Assembly (NCBI RefSeq): GCF_003269295.1
Contig: NZ_QLTT01000009.1
Span: forward strand, 329,853-393,852
DNA: 64,000 bases
Direction of reading: 5' to 3'
Source: Lentzea atacamensis
Lineage (GTDB): Bacteria > Actinomycetota > Actinomycetes > Mycobacteriales > Pseudonocardiaceae
This document shows positions 35,306 through 44,002 of this stretch, in pieces. A model generated the notes under the pieces. The model ran no database searches and was not told where the DNA came from. It saw only the letters and a list, made by a program, of their open reading frames with translations. Within the stretch, counting starts at the first letter, position 1. Each line of letters begins with the position of its first letter. The position numbers and the translations under genes are program-made.

Positions 35306-36274
35306 TTACGCGCGCCAGTGCTCCCAGCCAGGCGGTTTTTCGTAAACCCTGCCGTCGACGGTCACGCCCTCGCCCGCACGGACCGTGCCGATCGTCGTCC
35401 AGCCCTCCGGCACCGCCTTGGGTCCGGGGAACGTCGCCGCGAGGGCGTGATCCTCGCCTCCGGTCAGCGCCCAGTGCCGTGCGTCACCGCCGAGCGCCGA
35501 GGCGACGTCGAGCAGCCGCGGGTGCAACGGCAGCAGCTCGGTGCGGATGTCGATCGCCACGCCCGACGAGTCCGCGATGTGGCCGAGGTCCTGCAGCAGG
35601 CCGTCCGAGACGTCGATCATCGACGTGGCCCCCGCCTCCGCGGCCTTCGGACCCTCCTCGTACGGCGGCTCCGGCGTGCGCTGGGCGTTGACTATCCCGA
35701 CCGGCGAACGGAAGCCGCGACTCAGCACGGCCAGCCCGGCGGCGGCCCAGCCGAGCCGTCCGGCCACCGCGACGACGTCACCGACGAGCGCGCCGGACCG
35801 CGTGATCGGCTCCAGCCCGTTCATGTCGCCCATCGCGGTGATCGAGATCACCAGCGTGGCGGAGCTGACCATGTCGCCGCCGACGATGCCCGCGCCGGCC
35901 TGCGCCGCCTCCTGCCAGAGGCCCGACATGATCCCCTCGACGACCGACGCGGGGGTGTCCGCGGGGCAGGCGAACCCGACGAGCAGAGCGGACGGCAACG
36001 CACCCATCGCCACGACGTCGGCGAGGTTCACCGCGGCCGCTTTTCGGCCCACCTGCTCGGGACTGGACCAGTCGAGTCTGAAGTGGACACCCTCGACCAG
36101 CACGTCCATCGACGCGACGACGCGCCCGTCCGGGACGGCGACCACTGCCGCGTCGTCACCGGGACCGAGGATCGTCGTCTCGGGTTGCGCCCGACCGGTC
36201 GTCACCCGGTGGATGAGATTGAACTCACCCACTTCGGCGACCGTCTCCGCGTCGCGCGGCGGCTCCGGACGCAA
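35306..36274 (-). CDS. thiL: Thiamine-monophosphate kinase
   Basis: A 322-residue ThiL, which phosphorylates thiamine monophosphate to the active diphosphate. The metal- and ATP-binding loop LGPGDDAAVVAVPDGR is near residue 30. MDVLVEGVHFRLDW, NLADVVAMGALPSALLVG, GGDMVSSATLVISI, GLLQDLGHIADSSGV and the final WTTIGTV box follow. TTG 36274 is chosen because GGGAGG lies five bases upstream and the family begins near this point. The frame is open to 36475 only by overlap with the divergent gene region. It matches the Rv2977c position, beside ung. Confidence 0.93.
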   Translation of the reverse strand: MRPEPPRDAETVAEVGEFNLIHRVTTGRAQPETTILGPGDDAAVVAVPDGRVVASMDVLVEGVHFRLDWSSPEQVGRKAAAVNLADVVAMGALPSALLVGFACPADTPASVVEGIMSGLWQEAAQAGAGIVGGDMVSSATLVISITAMGDMNGLEPITRSGALVGDVVAVAGRLGWAAAGLAVLSRGFRSPVGIVNAQRTPEPPYEEGPKAAEAGATSMIDVSDGLLQDLGHIADSSGVAIDIRTELLPLHPRLLDVASALGGDARHWALTGGEDHALAATFPGPKAVPEGWTTIGTVRAGEGVTVDGRVYEKPPGWEHWRA

Positions 36275-36371
36275 AGTTGCCTCCCAATCTGAGCATTCGG
36301 AACCCCAACTGGGGTACGTTGCGTGACACGTTCCTACCTCGACCCAACCTGTCGCGACGAAGGGGCACGCC

Positions 36372-36605
36372 GTGGTGCATGCATACATCCTCATCCAGAC
36401 CGAGGTCGGCAAGGCCGCTGCAGTCGCCTCCGAGATCTCCGGGATCGCCGGGGTAGCCACCGCAGAGGACGTCACCGGTCCTTACGACGTCATCGTCCGC
36501 GCCGAAGCGGACACCGTCGACCAGCTCGGCCAGCTCGTGGTCGCGCGCATCCAGAACGTCGAAGGCATCACCCGGACGCTGACCTGCCCGGTGGTGCATC
36601 TCTAG
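36372..36605 (+). CDS. Stand-alone Lrp/AsnC ligand-binding (RAM) domain protein
   Basis: A 77-residue protein that is only the regulator-of-amino-acid-metabolism domain (PF01037): HAYILIQTEVGKAAAVASEI, VTGPYDVIVRAEADTVDQLGQLV and GITRTLTCPVVHL. It has no DNA-binding helix-turn-helix. GTG 36372 is preceded by GAAGGGG. Such small RAM proteins form oligomers that bind amino acids and may modulate partners. It is divergent from thiL and 19 bases before the DUF3515 gene, the same order as in other actinobacteria. Confidence 0.88.
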   Translation: MVHAYILIQTEVGKAAAVASEISGIAGVATAEDVTGPYDVIVRAEADTVDQLGQLVVARIQNVEGITRTLTCPVVHL

Positions 36606-36624
36606 CTCGTGCTGTCATAGCCGG

Positions 36625-37191
36625 GTGACTCAGCAGGAATCCACGTCGGCGCTGTCCCGGCCGTTGCTCGCGGCGGTCGGGCTCGCCGTGCTGCTCGCCA
36701 TCGGTGTCGCCACGCTCGGTCTGGTGCTGGGCACGGGAAACCAGTCGGAGGACGTCCCCGGTCGCACGGGTCCCCTCGCGCTGGTCTCGATCGACGCACC
36801 GGACGCGGCCTCGCAGCCGTGCACGTCGCTGATCGAGAAGCTGCCGGTGGGGCTGCCGTCCGGGAAGGACATGCTGCCGCGCCGGGAGATCGCCTCGCCC
36901 GCGCCGCCCGCCGCGGTCGCGTGGGGTGACGCCAAACACGATCCGGTGGTGCTGCGGTGCGGCCTGCCCCGGCCCTCCGAACTCACGGCGACCTCGCAGC
37001 TGCGGGTGATCTCGGACGTGCAGTGGCTGCAGCTGCCCGGTTCCGGCAGCTCGACGTGGGTGATCGTGGACCGCGGTGTGTACGTCGCGCTGACGGTGCC
37101 CGACGACGCGGGCACCGGTGCGCTCCAGGACGTTTCCACGACGGTCCGCGACCTGCTGCCGAAGCAGCCGGTCAAGACCGAGGCGCGGTGA
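36625..37191 (+). CDS. DUF3515-family membrane-anchored protein
   Basis: A 188-residue protein with an N-terminal transmembrane segment (LLAAVGLAVLLAIGVATLGLV, positions about 14-34) and an extracytoplasmic domain containing CTSLIEKLPVGLP, VLRCGLPRP and WVIVDRGVYVALTVPDDAG. The two conserved cysteines probably form a disulfide. It corresponds in place and pattern to DUF3515 (M. tuberculosis Rv2980), of unknown function, always near ddl and thiL. GTG 36625. Its stop codon lies inside the long hairpin that separates it from ddl. Confidence 0.85.
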   Translation: MTQQESTSALSRPLLAAVGLAVLLAIGVATLGLVLGTGNQSEDVPGRTGPLALVSIDAPDAASQPCTSLIEKLPVGLPSGKDMLPRREIASPAPPAAVAWGDAKHDPVVLRCGLPRPSELTATSQLRVISDVQWLQLPGSGSSTWVIVDRGVYVALTVPDDAGTGALQDVSTTVRDLLPKQPVKTEAR

Positions 37192-37228
37192 CCACCAGCC
37201 TTTGCGGTGAAGGCTGGTGGTCACCGCG
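37184..37228. terminator. Perfect 19-base-stem terminator between DUF3515 gene and ddl
   Basis: Bases 37184-37202 pair without mismatch with 37210-37228 (core GGTGACCACCAGCCTT with AAGGCTGGTGGTCACC) around a 7-base loop. The stem includes the DUF3515 stop codon and ends eight bases from the ddl stop. Confidence 0.9.
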
Positions 37229-37235
37229 CTTGGCC

Positions 37236-38288
37236 CTAACGCAGGCCTGAACCGCGCGCGATCGCCGTCTCGATCAGCGTGGTCAGCAACGTGGTGTAGT
37301 CCACGCCCGTCGCCGCCCACGCCTTGGGGTACATGGAGATCGGTGTGAAGCCCGGCATCGTGTTGAGCTCGTTGATGATCAGCTCGTTCTGCTCGGTGAG
37401 GAAGAAGTCCACCCGGGACAGACCCTGGCAGTCGAGCGCCTTGAACGCCGTGACGGCCATCTCGCGCAGCTGCGCGGTGATGTCGTCGTCGAGCTTCGCC
37501 GGGATGTCGGCCTCGTAGGAGTCGTCGACGTACTTGGCGTTGAAGTCGTACCACTCGACGCCCTCGCCGACCGGCCGCAGCTCGGCGGGCAGCGACGCCT
37601 CGACGCGGCCGTCCGGGTACTCGAGCACGGCGCACTCGATCTCGCGCACGTTGGGGACGGCGGCCTCGACGATTACCTTGGGGTCGTGCTGGCGCGCCTC
37701 GAAGATCGCGGCGTCGAGGTCGGCCCAGTCGCTGATCTTGGAGATGCCGACGGACGAGCCGGCGCGCGACGGCTTCACGAACACCGGCAGGCCGAGGTGC
37801 TCGCGCTCGTCGAGGGTCAGCGTGGTGGCGGCGCGGTCGAGCGCGACGAACCTGCCGACCGGCAGGCCCTCCGCCTGGAGGATCTTCTTGGCGAAGATCT
37901 TGTCCATGGCGGCGGCGCTGGCGAACACGCCCGGCCCGACGTACGGGAGGCCGCCCAGCTCGAGCAGACCCTGGATGGTGCCGTCCTCACCCCACGCGCC
38001 GTGCAGCAGCGGGAAGACCACGTCGACGTCCTTGAGAGCCTGGCCCGGCTCGATCGCGACGACGTCGGTGCGGTTGCGCAGTGTCGGGAGGTTGCCCGTG
38101 CCCGCCTCGAGCGCGGTCGGGTCCGTGCCGAGCGCCCACTGACCCTGCGGCGTGATGCCGACCGGCACCACCTCGAAGCGATCGGCGTCCAGGAAGGGCA
38201 GGACGCTCTTGGCGGACTGGCAGGAGACCTCGTGCTCGGAGCTGCGGCCGCCGAACACCACGGCCACCCTCGTCTTGCGCTGCGTCAT
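37236..38288 (-). CDS. ddl: D-alanine--D-alanine ligase
   Basis: A 350-residue ATP-grasp ligase that makes the D-Ala-D-Ala dipeptide for peptidoglycan. The N-terminal VAVVFGGRSSEHEVSCQSA is diagnostic, with PLLHGAWGEDGTIQGLLE near residue 95, VFVKPSRAGSSVGISK near 170, and DCQGLSRVDFFLTEQNELIINELNTMPGFT, given here by its ends DCQGLSRVDFF and NELNTMPGFT, for ATP/Mg binding. ATG 38288. It is a single gene between hairpin and the divergent acetyltransferase, next to gpsA further on as in mycobacteria. Confidence 0.96.
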   Translation of the reverse strand: MTQRKTRVAVVFGGRSSEHEVSCQSAKSVLPFLDADRFEVVPVGITPQGQWALGTDPTALEAGTGNLPTLRNRTDVVAIEPGQALKDVDVVFPLLHGAWGEDGTIQGLLELGGLPYVGPGVFASAAAMDKIFAKKILQAEGLPVGRFVALDRAATTLTLDEREHLGLPVFVKPSRAGSSVGISKISDWADLDAAIFEARQHDPKVIVEAAVPNVREIECAVLEYPDGRVEASLPAELRPVGEGVEWYDFNAKYVDDSYEADIPAKLDDDITAQLREMAVTAFKALDCQGLSRVDFFLTEQNELIINELNTMPGFTPISMYPKAWAATGVDYTTLLTTLIETAIARGSGLR

Positions 38289-38348
38289 GGGGCCCGACCC
38301 TACCCGTTTGGGCGATTGTGCCTACTCGCCAGTTCTAACCTGGACGAC

Positions 38349-39305
38349 GTGCTGAAGATCAAACCACTCGACCTGGACGAGGCCGCCGGACTCCGCGGTT
38401 ACGCGGACGTGCGGATCGCGGCCCAGGCCGTCGACCATCCCGGCGAACCCGCGTCGAGCAGGGACCGGATCATCGCGTCGCTGCGGGAGGCCAGTCCCGA
38501 CTTCAGCGAGTTCGTCAGGCTCGTCGCACTGCGTGATGGCGAGGTCGTGGGCATCGCGGCGGTGGGACTGCGGACGCGGCTGGCGGTCGGCTCGATCACG
38601 GTGCACCCGCGGTACCGCAGGCAGGGCATCGGCACCGCGCTGCTGGACGCGTTGCTGCCCGAGTTGCGCGCGGGTGGCCGGGAAGCGCTGGAGAACCGGG
38701 TCGTGACCAAGGGCAGCGCGGGCGAGCACTGGGCGCTCGCGCGCGGGTTCCACGTGACCGCGTCCCGAGTCGTGCAGCGGCTGACCGTCGCGGACGTCGA
38801 GCCCGAATCCTGGGAGCTGTCCGCACCCGTCGGCTACCGGGTGGAGCGGTGGATCGGCGCGACGCCAGAGCACCTGCTGGTGTCGGTGGCCTCGACGCGG
38901 CGGGCGATTCACGACGCGCCCGACACGGCTCGCGATCCGGAATGGACGCCGGAACTGGTTCGTGCCGCGGAGGCGGAGGACCTGGCGGCCGGCGTCGAGC
39001 ACCGCGTCGTCGTCGCGGTCGAGGAGGCCACGGGTCTCGTCGTGGCGTTCACCGACGTGCAGCTGTATCCGGACGACTTCGAGCACACGGTCTGGCACGA
39101 CACGGTGGTCGCACCCCGGCATCGCGCGCGAGGGCTCGCCCGGTTCGTCAAGGCGCACATGCTGCGATGGCTGCTCACCGACCGGCCGGAGCTCGAACGC
39201 ATCGACACCGGAACGGCGGCGGCCAACTTCCCCATGATCCGCGTGAACGAGCGGCTCGGGTTCGTCACGGCCCGCGAGGTCGTCGTGGTCAGCCGTTCCG
39301 TCTGA
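38349..39305 (+). CDS. Tandem-GNAT acetyltransferase
   Basis: A 318-residue protein with two GNAT modules. The first (about 1-150) has SITVHPRYRRQGIGTALLDALL as its acetyl-CoA site, the second (about 165-318) has DTVVAPRHRARGLARFVKAHML and NFPMIRVNERLGFV. Double-GNAT proteins of this kind include MshD (mycothiol synthase), but the sequence is not clearly MshD, so no symbol is given. GTG 38349. The last 17 bases overlap the end of the convergent MocR gene. Confidence 0.78.
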   Translation: MLKIKPLDLDEAAGLRGYADVRIAAQAVDHPGEPASSRDRIIASLREASPDFSEFVRLVALRDGEVVGIAAVGLRTRLAVGSITVHPRYRRQGIGTALLDALLPELRAGGREALENRVVTKGSAGEHWALARGFHVTASRVVQRLTVADVEPESWELSAPVGYRVERWIGATPEHLLVSVASTRRAIHDAPDTARDPEWTPELVRAAEAEDLAAGVEHRVVVAVEEATGLVVAFTDVQLYPDDFEHTVWHDTVVAPRHRARGLARFVKAHMLRWLLTDRPELERIDTGTAAANFPMIRVNERLGFVTAREVVVVSRSV

Positions 39306-40659
39306 GCAGCTCGGTCAGCACCGGCAACGCGGACACGAGCTGCTCCCGCGAACACGCGCTGTACCCGATGGCGAGCCCGTGGAACTTGGCCCGGTTCACG
39401 TAGTGCCTGGCCAGGCCGTCCACCTTCAGCCCGCGTTCGAGGGCGAGCCGCATGATCTCCCGCTCCTCCTCCAGGCTGGGCAGCAGCACGACGACGTGCG
39501 CGCCCGCGTCGTCACCGATCATCGTGATGCCCGCGGCTGCGAACGTGTCGACGATCAACGCTCGACGCTCGGACAGTTCGCGACGCAGCTTGCGCAGGTG
39601 CCGGCCGAGGTCGCCGGTGCGGGCCAGCTCCACGACGACCCGTTGCCCCGCGGCGGCCGGGCTGGTGCCGGTCAGGTCGCGGTGTTCGAGGATCGTCGTG
39701 GCGATGTGCTCGGGAGCGACCATCCAGCCCGCACCCAGCGTCGGGGTGAGGATCTTGCTCGTGGTGCCGAGGTGGACGACGACGTCCGGGGCCAAAGCCG
39801 CGAGTGACGGCAGCGGTGCCACGTCGTAGCGGAGCTCGCCGTCGTAGTCGTCCTCGATGACCAGCCAGCCGTCCCTCCTCGCTCGCTCGACCAGCGCGAC
39901 CCGCCGCCCGGCCGACATGCGCCCGCCGAGCGGGTACTGGTGGGCGGGCGAGCAGTAGACGGCCTTCACGCCGGGCGGAACCGCCTCGGGGAGCAGTCCT
40001 TCCGCGTCGACGGCGGCCTGGACGACCTTCAGGCCGGCGGCGCGGAAGACGCCCACCGCACGCTGGTAACCCGGCTCCTCGACGGCCACGGCATCACCGC
40101 GCCGCAGCACGGACACCGCGATCTCGGTCAGCACCGCCGTGGTGCCGCCCGTCGCGAGCACGGGGTCGGCGTTGACGGCGAGCCCGCGGTGGCGCAGCAG
40201 GTGTTCGGCGATCGCCTCGCGGTACTCGGGCAGGCCCGCGCGTTCGGGACGGGACAGCGGCGGTGCGTCGGCCGCGGCGCGCCACGCCCTGCGCCAGGCC
40301 GCGCGGTCGAGGCCACCTGCCCACGGTGCCCCGGTGCCGAGGTCGACGAAGTCGGTGATGGCGGGGACGACAGCCTTGCGCGAACGTTTGCGCAACGGGC
40401 CGGGCGGGGTCGTCGTGACGTAGGTGCCAGAACCGTGACGGCCCGCGATCCAGCCTTCGGCGTGCAGCTGCTCGTAGGCGGCGGCGGTCACCGTGCGGGA
40501 CACACCGAGCGAGTCGGCCAACGCGCGCGTGGACGGGAGACGATCGCCCGCACGCAGCCGTCCTTCCGACGCCGCGGAGCGCAGGGCGTCGGCGAGCTGG
40601 ACGGCGAGTGGTTCGGCCGACTCGCGGTCCAACGCGACGGGCAGCGCGGTCTCAGCCAA
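39289..40659 (-). CDS. MocR/PdxR-type regulator (GntR HTH fused to aminotransferase)
   Basis: A 456-residue fusion. Residues 1-75 form the GntR winged helix (PLAVQLADALRSAASEGRLRAGDRLPSTR, reading ALADSLGVSRTVTAAAYEQL). The rest is a type I aminotransferase fold binding pyridoxal phosphate: VLATGGTTAVLTEIA, PEYREAIAEHLLRHRG and the Lys box HLGTTSKILTPTLGAGWMV. TTG 40659 has GGGAAGG five bases upstream. It is divergent from an FMN-binding protein gene, the standard MocR arrangement in which the regulator controls its neighbour, with an inverted repeat between them. PdxR proteins often sense PLP, but the effector here is not proven. Confidence 0.9.
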   Translation of the reverse strand: MAETALPVALDRESAEPLAVQLADALRSAASEGRLRAGDRLPSTRALADSLGVSRTVTAAAYEQLHAEGWIAGRHGSGTYVTTTPPGPLRKRSRKAVVPAITDFVDLGTGAPWAGGLDRAAWRRAWRAAADAPPLSRPERAGLPEYREAIAEHLLRHRGLAVNADPVLATGGTTAVLTEIAVSVLRRGDAVAVEEPGYQRAVGVFRAAGLKVVQAAVDAEGLLPEAVPPGVKAVYCSPAHQYPLGGRMSAGRRVALVERARRDGWLVIEDDYDGELRYDVAPLPSLAALAPDVVVHLGTTSKILTPTLGAGWMVAPEHIATTILEHRDLTGTSPAAAGQRVVVELARTGDLGRHLRKLRRELSERRALIVDTFAAAGITMIGDDAGAHVVVLLPSLEEEREIMRLALERGLKVDGLARHYVNRAKFHGLAIGYSACSREQLVSALPVLTELLRRNG

Positions 40660-40679
40660 AGTGGCCTTCCCAAATTGAT

Positions 40680-40710
40680 CAGAACTGGCGCTTCAATGAT
40701 GCCACTTCTG
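40680..40710. promoter_or_regulatory. Candidate MocR operator
   Basis: CAGAACTGGC (40680-40689) and GCCACTTCTG (40701-40710) form an inverted repeat with one mismatch and an 11-base spacer, exactly in the 67-base divergent region between the MocR gene and the FMN-protein gene. Binding by a dimer would control both. Confidence 0.5.
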
Positions 40711-40726
40711 TCGTCAGAGTGGGAGC

Positions 40727-41371
40727 ATGTCCACTGAGCTGCAGCTCTCCCCCACCCCGCGCAGCACCGTCATCCGCGGCAAGAAGCGAGCCGTCCAAGA
40801 CCGCCAGGTGCTCTACGACATCCTCGACGCGGGCCTGGTCTGCCATCTGGCCGTGGAGGTCGACGGGGCTCCGTTCCTCATCCCCACCGCGTACGGGAGG
40901 GACGGCAACCGCATCTTCCTGCACGGGTCGACGGGCTCACGGTCCATCAGGAGCATGCTGGAAGGCAAGCAGGTTTGCGTCGCGGTCACGCTCGTGGACG
41001 GCGTCGTCTACTCACGGTCGGTGTTCCACCACTCGATGAACTACCGGTCGGCGATCATCCACGGCACCGCGAAGATCGCCGAGGACCCCGAACACGCGCT
41101 GAAGGTGATCGTCGAGCACGTCACGCCCGGCAGCTGGGACTACGCCAGGCAGCCCTCCAAGAAGGAGCTGGCGCAGACGGCCGCGCTGGAGATCGACCTC
41201 ACCGAGGCGAGCGTGAAGGTGCGCGACGGCGGACCCGGCGAGGAGCCCTCCGACCTGGAGGCGAACCTCGTGTGGGCCGGGCACATGCCGCTCGTCCAGT
41301 CGTGGGGCACCCCGGTTCCGCACGAGACGGACAAGCCGGTGCCACCGCACGTCAGCGGACGGGTCCGTTGA
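40727..41371 (+). CDS. FMN-binding split-barrel protein (pyridoxamine 5'-phosphate oxidase-like)
   Basis: A 214-residue protein of the split-beta-barrel FMN-binding superfamily (NimA/PNPOx-like). The core is VLYDILDAGLVCHLAVEVDG, FLIPTAYGRDGNRIFLHGS, with VCVAVTLVDGVVYSRSVFHHS and MNYRSAIIHGTAKI. ATG 40727 is eight bases after GGGAG. It is divergent from the MocR regulator and is therefore the best candidate for its target. Its end overlaps the convergent cysteine dioxygenase gene by 20 bases. Its substrate (nitro-compound, pyridoxal vitamer, or other) is unknown. Confidence 0.8.
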   Translation: MSTELQLSPTPRSTVIRGKKRAVQDRQVLYDILDAGLVCHLAVEVDGAPFLIPTAYGRDGNRIFLHGSTGSRSIRSMLEGKQVCVAVTLVDGVVYSRSVFHHSMNYRSAIIHGTAKIAEDPEHALKVIVEHVTPGSWDYARQPSKKELAQTAALEIDLTEASVKVRDGGPGEEPSDLEANLVWAGHMPLVQSWGTPVPHETDKPVPPHVSGRVR

Positions 41372-41810
41372 CCGGGTCGTAGCGGTACGGGGTCATGGCG
41401 CGGGTGCCGTGACGGTAGACGTGGATCGACACGGCCGGGTCCACACCGTCGTTGCGCACCTGGTGCACGTAGCCGGGTCCCCACACGCGCGACTGACCGG
41501 CGTGAAGGGAGTGCACGACCTGGATGCGGGTCGTCACCACCTCGGTCAGCAGGCCGCTGACCACGGTGAACGCGCCGGAGGTCGTGGCGTGGTCGTGCAG
41601 CGAGGCCGTCTGACCGGGGAGCCAGCTCATCAGCCAGATCTCCTGGTCGTCGGTCTTGTCGACCAGCGCCGAGAAACGCTCTTCCGGGTCGTACCGGAGC
41701 AGGTGCTTCCAGCGGTCGCGGTCGGCCGCCCACGCCAGCGCCACCCGCACGGGGTGCAGCAACGCGGAGTTTTCAGGCAGAACGAGGCTGTTCTCAGGAA
41801 CGGCGAACAT
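41352..41810 (-). CDS. Cysteine dioxygenase-like cupin enzyme
   Basis: A 152-residue cupin of the type I cysteine dioxygenase family, oxidising cysteine to cysteine sulfinate with Fe(II) and oxygen. The iron ligands are in LHDHATTSGAFTVVSG (HxH) and GYVHQVRNDG (late His). ATG 41810 (MFAVPENSL) is preferred over the longer frame to 41879. It is on the same strand as cystathionine gamma-lyase but separated from it by a strong hairpin. Together with that lyase it would form a cysteine-turnover pair. Other thiol dioxygenase substrates (for example cysteamine or 3-mercaptopropionate) are possible. Confidence 0.8.
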   Translation of the reverse strand: MFAVPENSLVLPENSALLHPVRVALAWAADRDRWKHLLRYDPEERFSALVDKTDDQEIWLMSWLPGQTASLHDHATTSGAFTVVSGLLTEVVTTRIQVVHSLHAGQSRVWGPGYVHQVRNDGVDPAVSIHVYRHGTRAMTPYRYDPVNGPVR

Positions 41811-41897
41811 CGGGAGAAAGTCCTTACCAGGCGAGCGCGAAAGAGGACGCGGGACTATCGCCAGGTACAACAGCAACATGCGTTGAAGGACATGACG

Positions 41898-41925
41898 CAG
41901 AGGGTCCCGGAACCGGGACCCTCTG
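41898..41925 (-). terminator. Hairpin terminator after the cystathionine gamma-lyase gene
   Basis: CAGAGGGTCCCGG (41898-41910) pairs perfectly with CCGGGACCCTCTG (41913-41925), a 13-base stem with a minimal loop, immediately after the stop of the lyase gene on the minus strand. It should reduce read-through into the cysteine dioxygenase gene. Confidence 0.85.
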
Positions 41926-42993
41926 TCAATCCAGGCCCAGAGCTTGGGACACGTCCTTCACCAGATCGTGGGTGTCCTCACAGCCGGCCGAGAACCGCAC
42001 CAGTCCCTCCGGGACCGGATCACCCCACTGCGCGCGCCGGTCCGCACTGGAGTGCAGGCCACCGAACGACGTCGCCGCCGACACGAGCCGTGACTTGCGG
42101 AGGAACGCCTCCACCGCCTCCTCGGACTCCAGCTCGAACGTCAGCACGCCGTTGAACCGCCGCATCTGCTGCGCCGCGAGCAGGTGTGCCGGATCCGCCG
42201 GGTCGCCTGGCCAGCGCAACCCGGCGACCCGGCCCGAGAGCAACTCGTACAGCGCGGCGGCGTTCTTGGCCTGCCGTTCCAGCCGCAGATCCAGAGTCCC
42301 GAGGCCGCGCAGCGCCAGCCAAGTCTCAAAGGGACCGGGGATCGCGCCGTTCAACGCCCGCGCGTTGCGGAACGACGTGGCCAGGTCCGGGGAAGCCGCC
42401 GTCAGGTGTCCGAAGAGGACGTCGCTGTGCCCGGCGACGGCCTTGGTGTCGGACGACACCACGATGTCGGCGCCGAGTTCCAATGGCCGCTGTCCCAACG
42501 GTGTCGCGGTCGTGTTGTCCACAGCCACGAGCGCACCCGCCGCATGCGCCGCCTCGGCCAGCGTCGCGATGTCACACACGTCCAGGCCGGGATTCGACGG
42601 CGTCTCCAGCAACACCAGCCGCACGCCGTCGAAGGACGGGTACGGCCCGGCCGTGGGCACCTCGACGAGGTTGATGTCCATTTCGGACGCGAACCGCCGC
42701 GCCACGAAATACCCGTCGGACGGCAGCATCAGGGTGTCCCCTGTGGACAGCAGGGTCCGCAGCAGGGTCGAGATCGCCGCCATCCCCGACGGGAAGATGA
42801 CGCACTCGCCGCCCTCCAGCGATCCCAGCGCGGACTCCAGAGCGCGCCAGGTCGGATTGCTGCTCCGGCCGTAGGTGTCCTGCCCGCCGAGGTGGTACAC
42901 CGAGGCGAACACCGGCTGCGCGCCGAACGGCTCACCCGGCCCGCCCGAAACCGAGTGCACCACTCGGGTGCCGTCACCATAGGAATTGTTCAC
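41926..42993 (-). CDS. Cystathionine gamma-lyase/synthase-family PLP enzyme
   Basis: A 355-residue Cys/Met-metabolism PLP enzyme (PF01053). [11 protein letters not shown] at the start, [20 protein letters not shown] near residue 42, [47 protein letters not shown] with the PLP Lys in [11 protein letters not shown], and [17 protein letters not shown]. Family members make or break cystathionine. The cysteine dioxygenase downstream favours a gamma-lyase role, but this is inference. ATG 42993 overlaps the gpsA stop by four bases. Confidence 0.85.
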   Translation of the reverse strand: MNNSYGDGTRVVHSVSGGPGEPFGAQPVFASVYHLGGQDTYGRSSNPTWRALESALGSLEGGECVIFPSGMAAISTLLRTLLSTGDTLMLPSDGYFVARRFASEMDINLVEVPTAGPYPSFDGVRLVLLETPSNPGLDVCDIATLAEAAHAAGALVAVDNTTATPLGQRPLELGADIVVSSDTKAVAGHSDVLFGHLTAASPDLATSFRNARALNGAIPGPFETWLALRGLGTLDLRLERQAKNAAALYELLSGRVAGLRWPGDPADPAHLLAAQQMRRFNGVLTFELESEEAVEAFLRKSRLVSAATSFGGLHSSADRRAQWGDPVPEGLVRFSAGCEDTHDLVKDVSQALGLD

Positions 42994-44000
42994 TGGCGTT
43001 CGTGTTTCCGATCGCGTCCAAGCAGCGCCGCCCCCAGATCGCGCGCGCTGAGCCCGTCATGACACACCATGTGTACGCCTTCGGTGATCGGCATGTCGAC
43101 GTCATTGGCCCGTGCCAGTTCACGAATCGATGAACATGACTTCACACCTTCGGCGACCTGACCGTGCGCGGCCTCCTGCGCCTGCTCCAGAGTCTCGCCC
43201 TTGCCCAACCGCTCGCCGAAGGTCCGGTTGCGCGACAACGGCGACGCGCACGTGGCCACCAGGTCGCCCAGCCCGGCCAGACCGGCGAACGTCAGCGGGT
43301 CCGCGCCCAGCGCCGCGCCCAGCCGTGCGGTCTCCGCCAGGCCACGCGTGATGATCGACGCCATCGTGTTGTCGCCGTAACCGAGACCGGCCGCCATGCC
43401 GCACGCCAGCGCGATGACGTTCTTGCACGCCCCGCCCAGCTCGCAGCCGACCACGTCGGTGTTGGTGTACGGGCGGAAGTACGAGTTCGAGCACGCGTGC
43501 TGCAGGTCGACCGCGCGGTCGTGGTCCGTGCAGGCGATGACGGTCGCGGTCGGCTGCCCGACGGCGATCTCCTTGGCCAGGTTGGGCCCCGACACCACGG
43601 CCACCTGCGACTCGTCGACGCCGGCGACCTCGCGGATCACCTCGCTCATCCGCTTCAGCGTGCCGAGCTCGACGCCCTTGGACAGCGACACCAGGGTCGC
43701 GTCCGCCGGCAGCAGCTCCTTCCACGCCGACAGGTTCACCCGCAACGTCTGCGACGGCACGGCGAGCACCACGGCGTCGGCACCGTCCAGCGCCTTCGCC
43801 GGGTCGGAGGTCGCCTCCAGGTTGGCCGGCAACGAGATGCCGGGCAGGTAGTCGGCGTTCACGCGGGTCTCGGTGATCGCCGACGCGACCTCCTGCCGCC
43901 GCGCCCACAGCACGACCTCGGGGCCGGAGTCCGCGATGACCTTCGCGAACGTCGTGCCCCACGAACCGGCGCCGAGCACCGCAACGCGTTCGATCCCCAT
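42990..44000 (-). CDS. gpsA: Glycerol-3-phosphate dehydrogenase [NAD(P)+]
   Basis: A 336-residue NAD(P)-dependent enzyme that makes sn-glycerol 3-phosphate from dihydroxyacetone phosphate for phospholipids. The Rossmann motif [16 protein letters not shown] is at residues about 6-21. Further motifs [47 protein letters not shown] and [15 protein letters not shown] hold the catalytic Lys and substrate site. ATG 44000. The stop overlaps the cystathionine-lyase gene start. The acyltransferase gene ends two bases upstream, so glycerolipid genes are clustered. Confidence 0.96.
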   Translation of the reverse strand: MGIERVAVLGAGSWGTTFAKVIADSGPEVVLWARRQEVASAITETRVNADYLPGISLPANLEATSDPAKALDGADAVVLAVPSQTLRVNLSAWKELLPADATLVSLSKGVELGTLKRMSEVIREVAGVDESQVAVVSGPNLAKEIAVGQPTATVIACTDHDRAVDLQHACSNSYFRPYTNTDVVGCELGGACKNVIALACGMAAGLGYGDNTMASIITRGLAETARLGAALGADPLTFAGLAGLGDLVATCASPLSRNRTFGERLGKGETLEQAQEAAHGQVAEGVKSCSSIRELARANDVDMPITEGVHMVCHDGLSARDLGAALLGRDRKHERQ

Positions 44001-44002
44001 GC

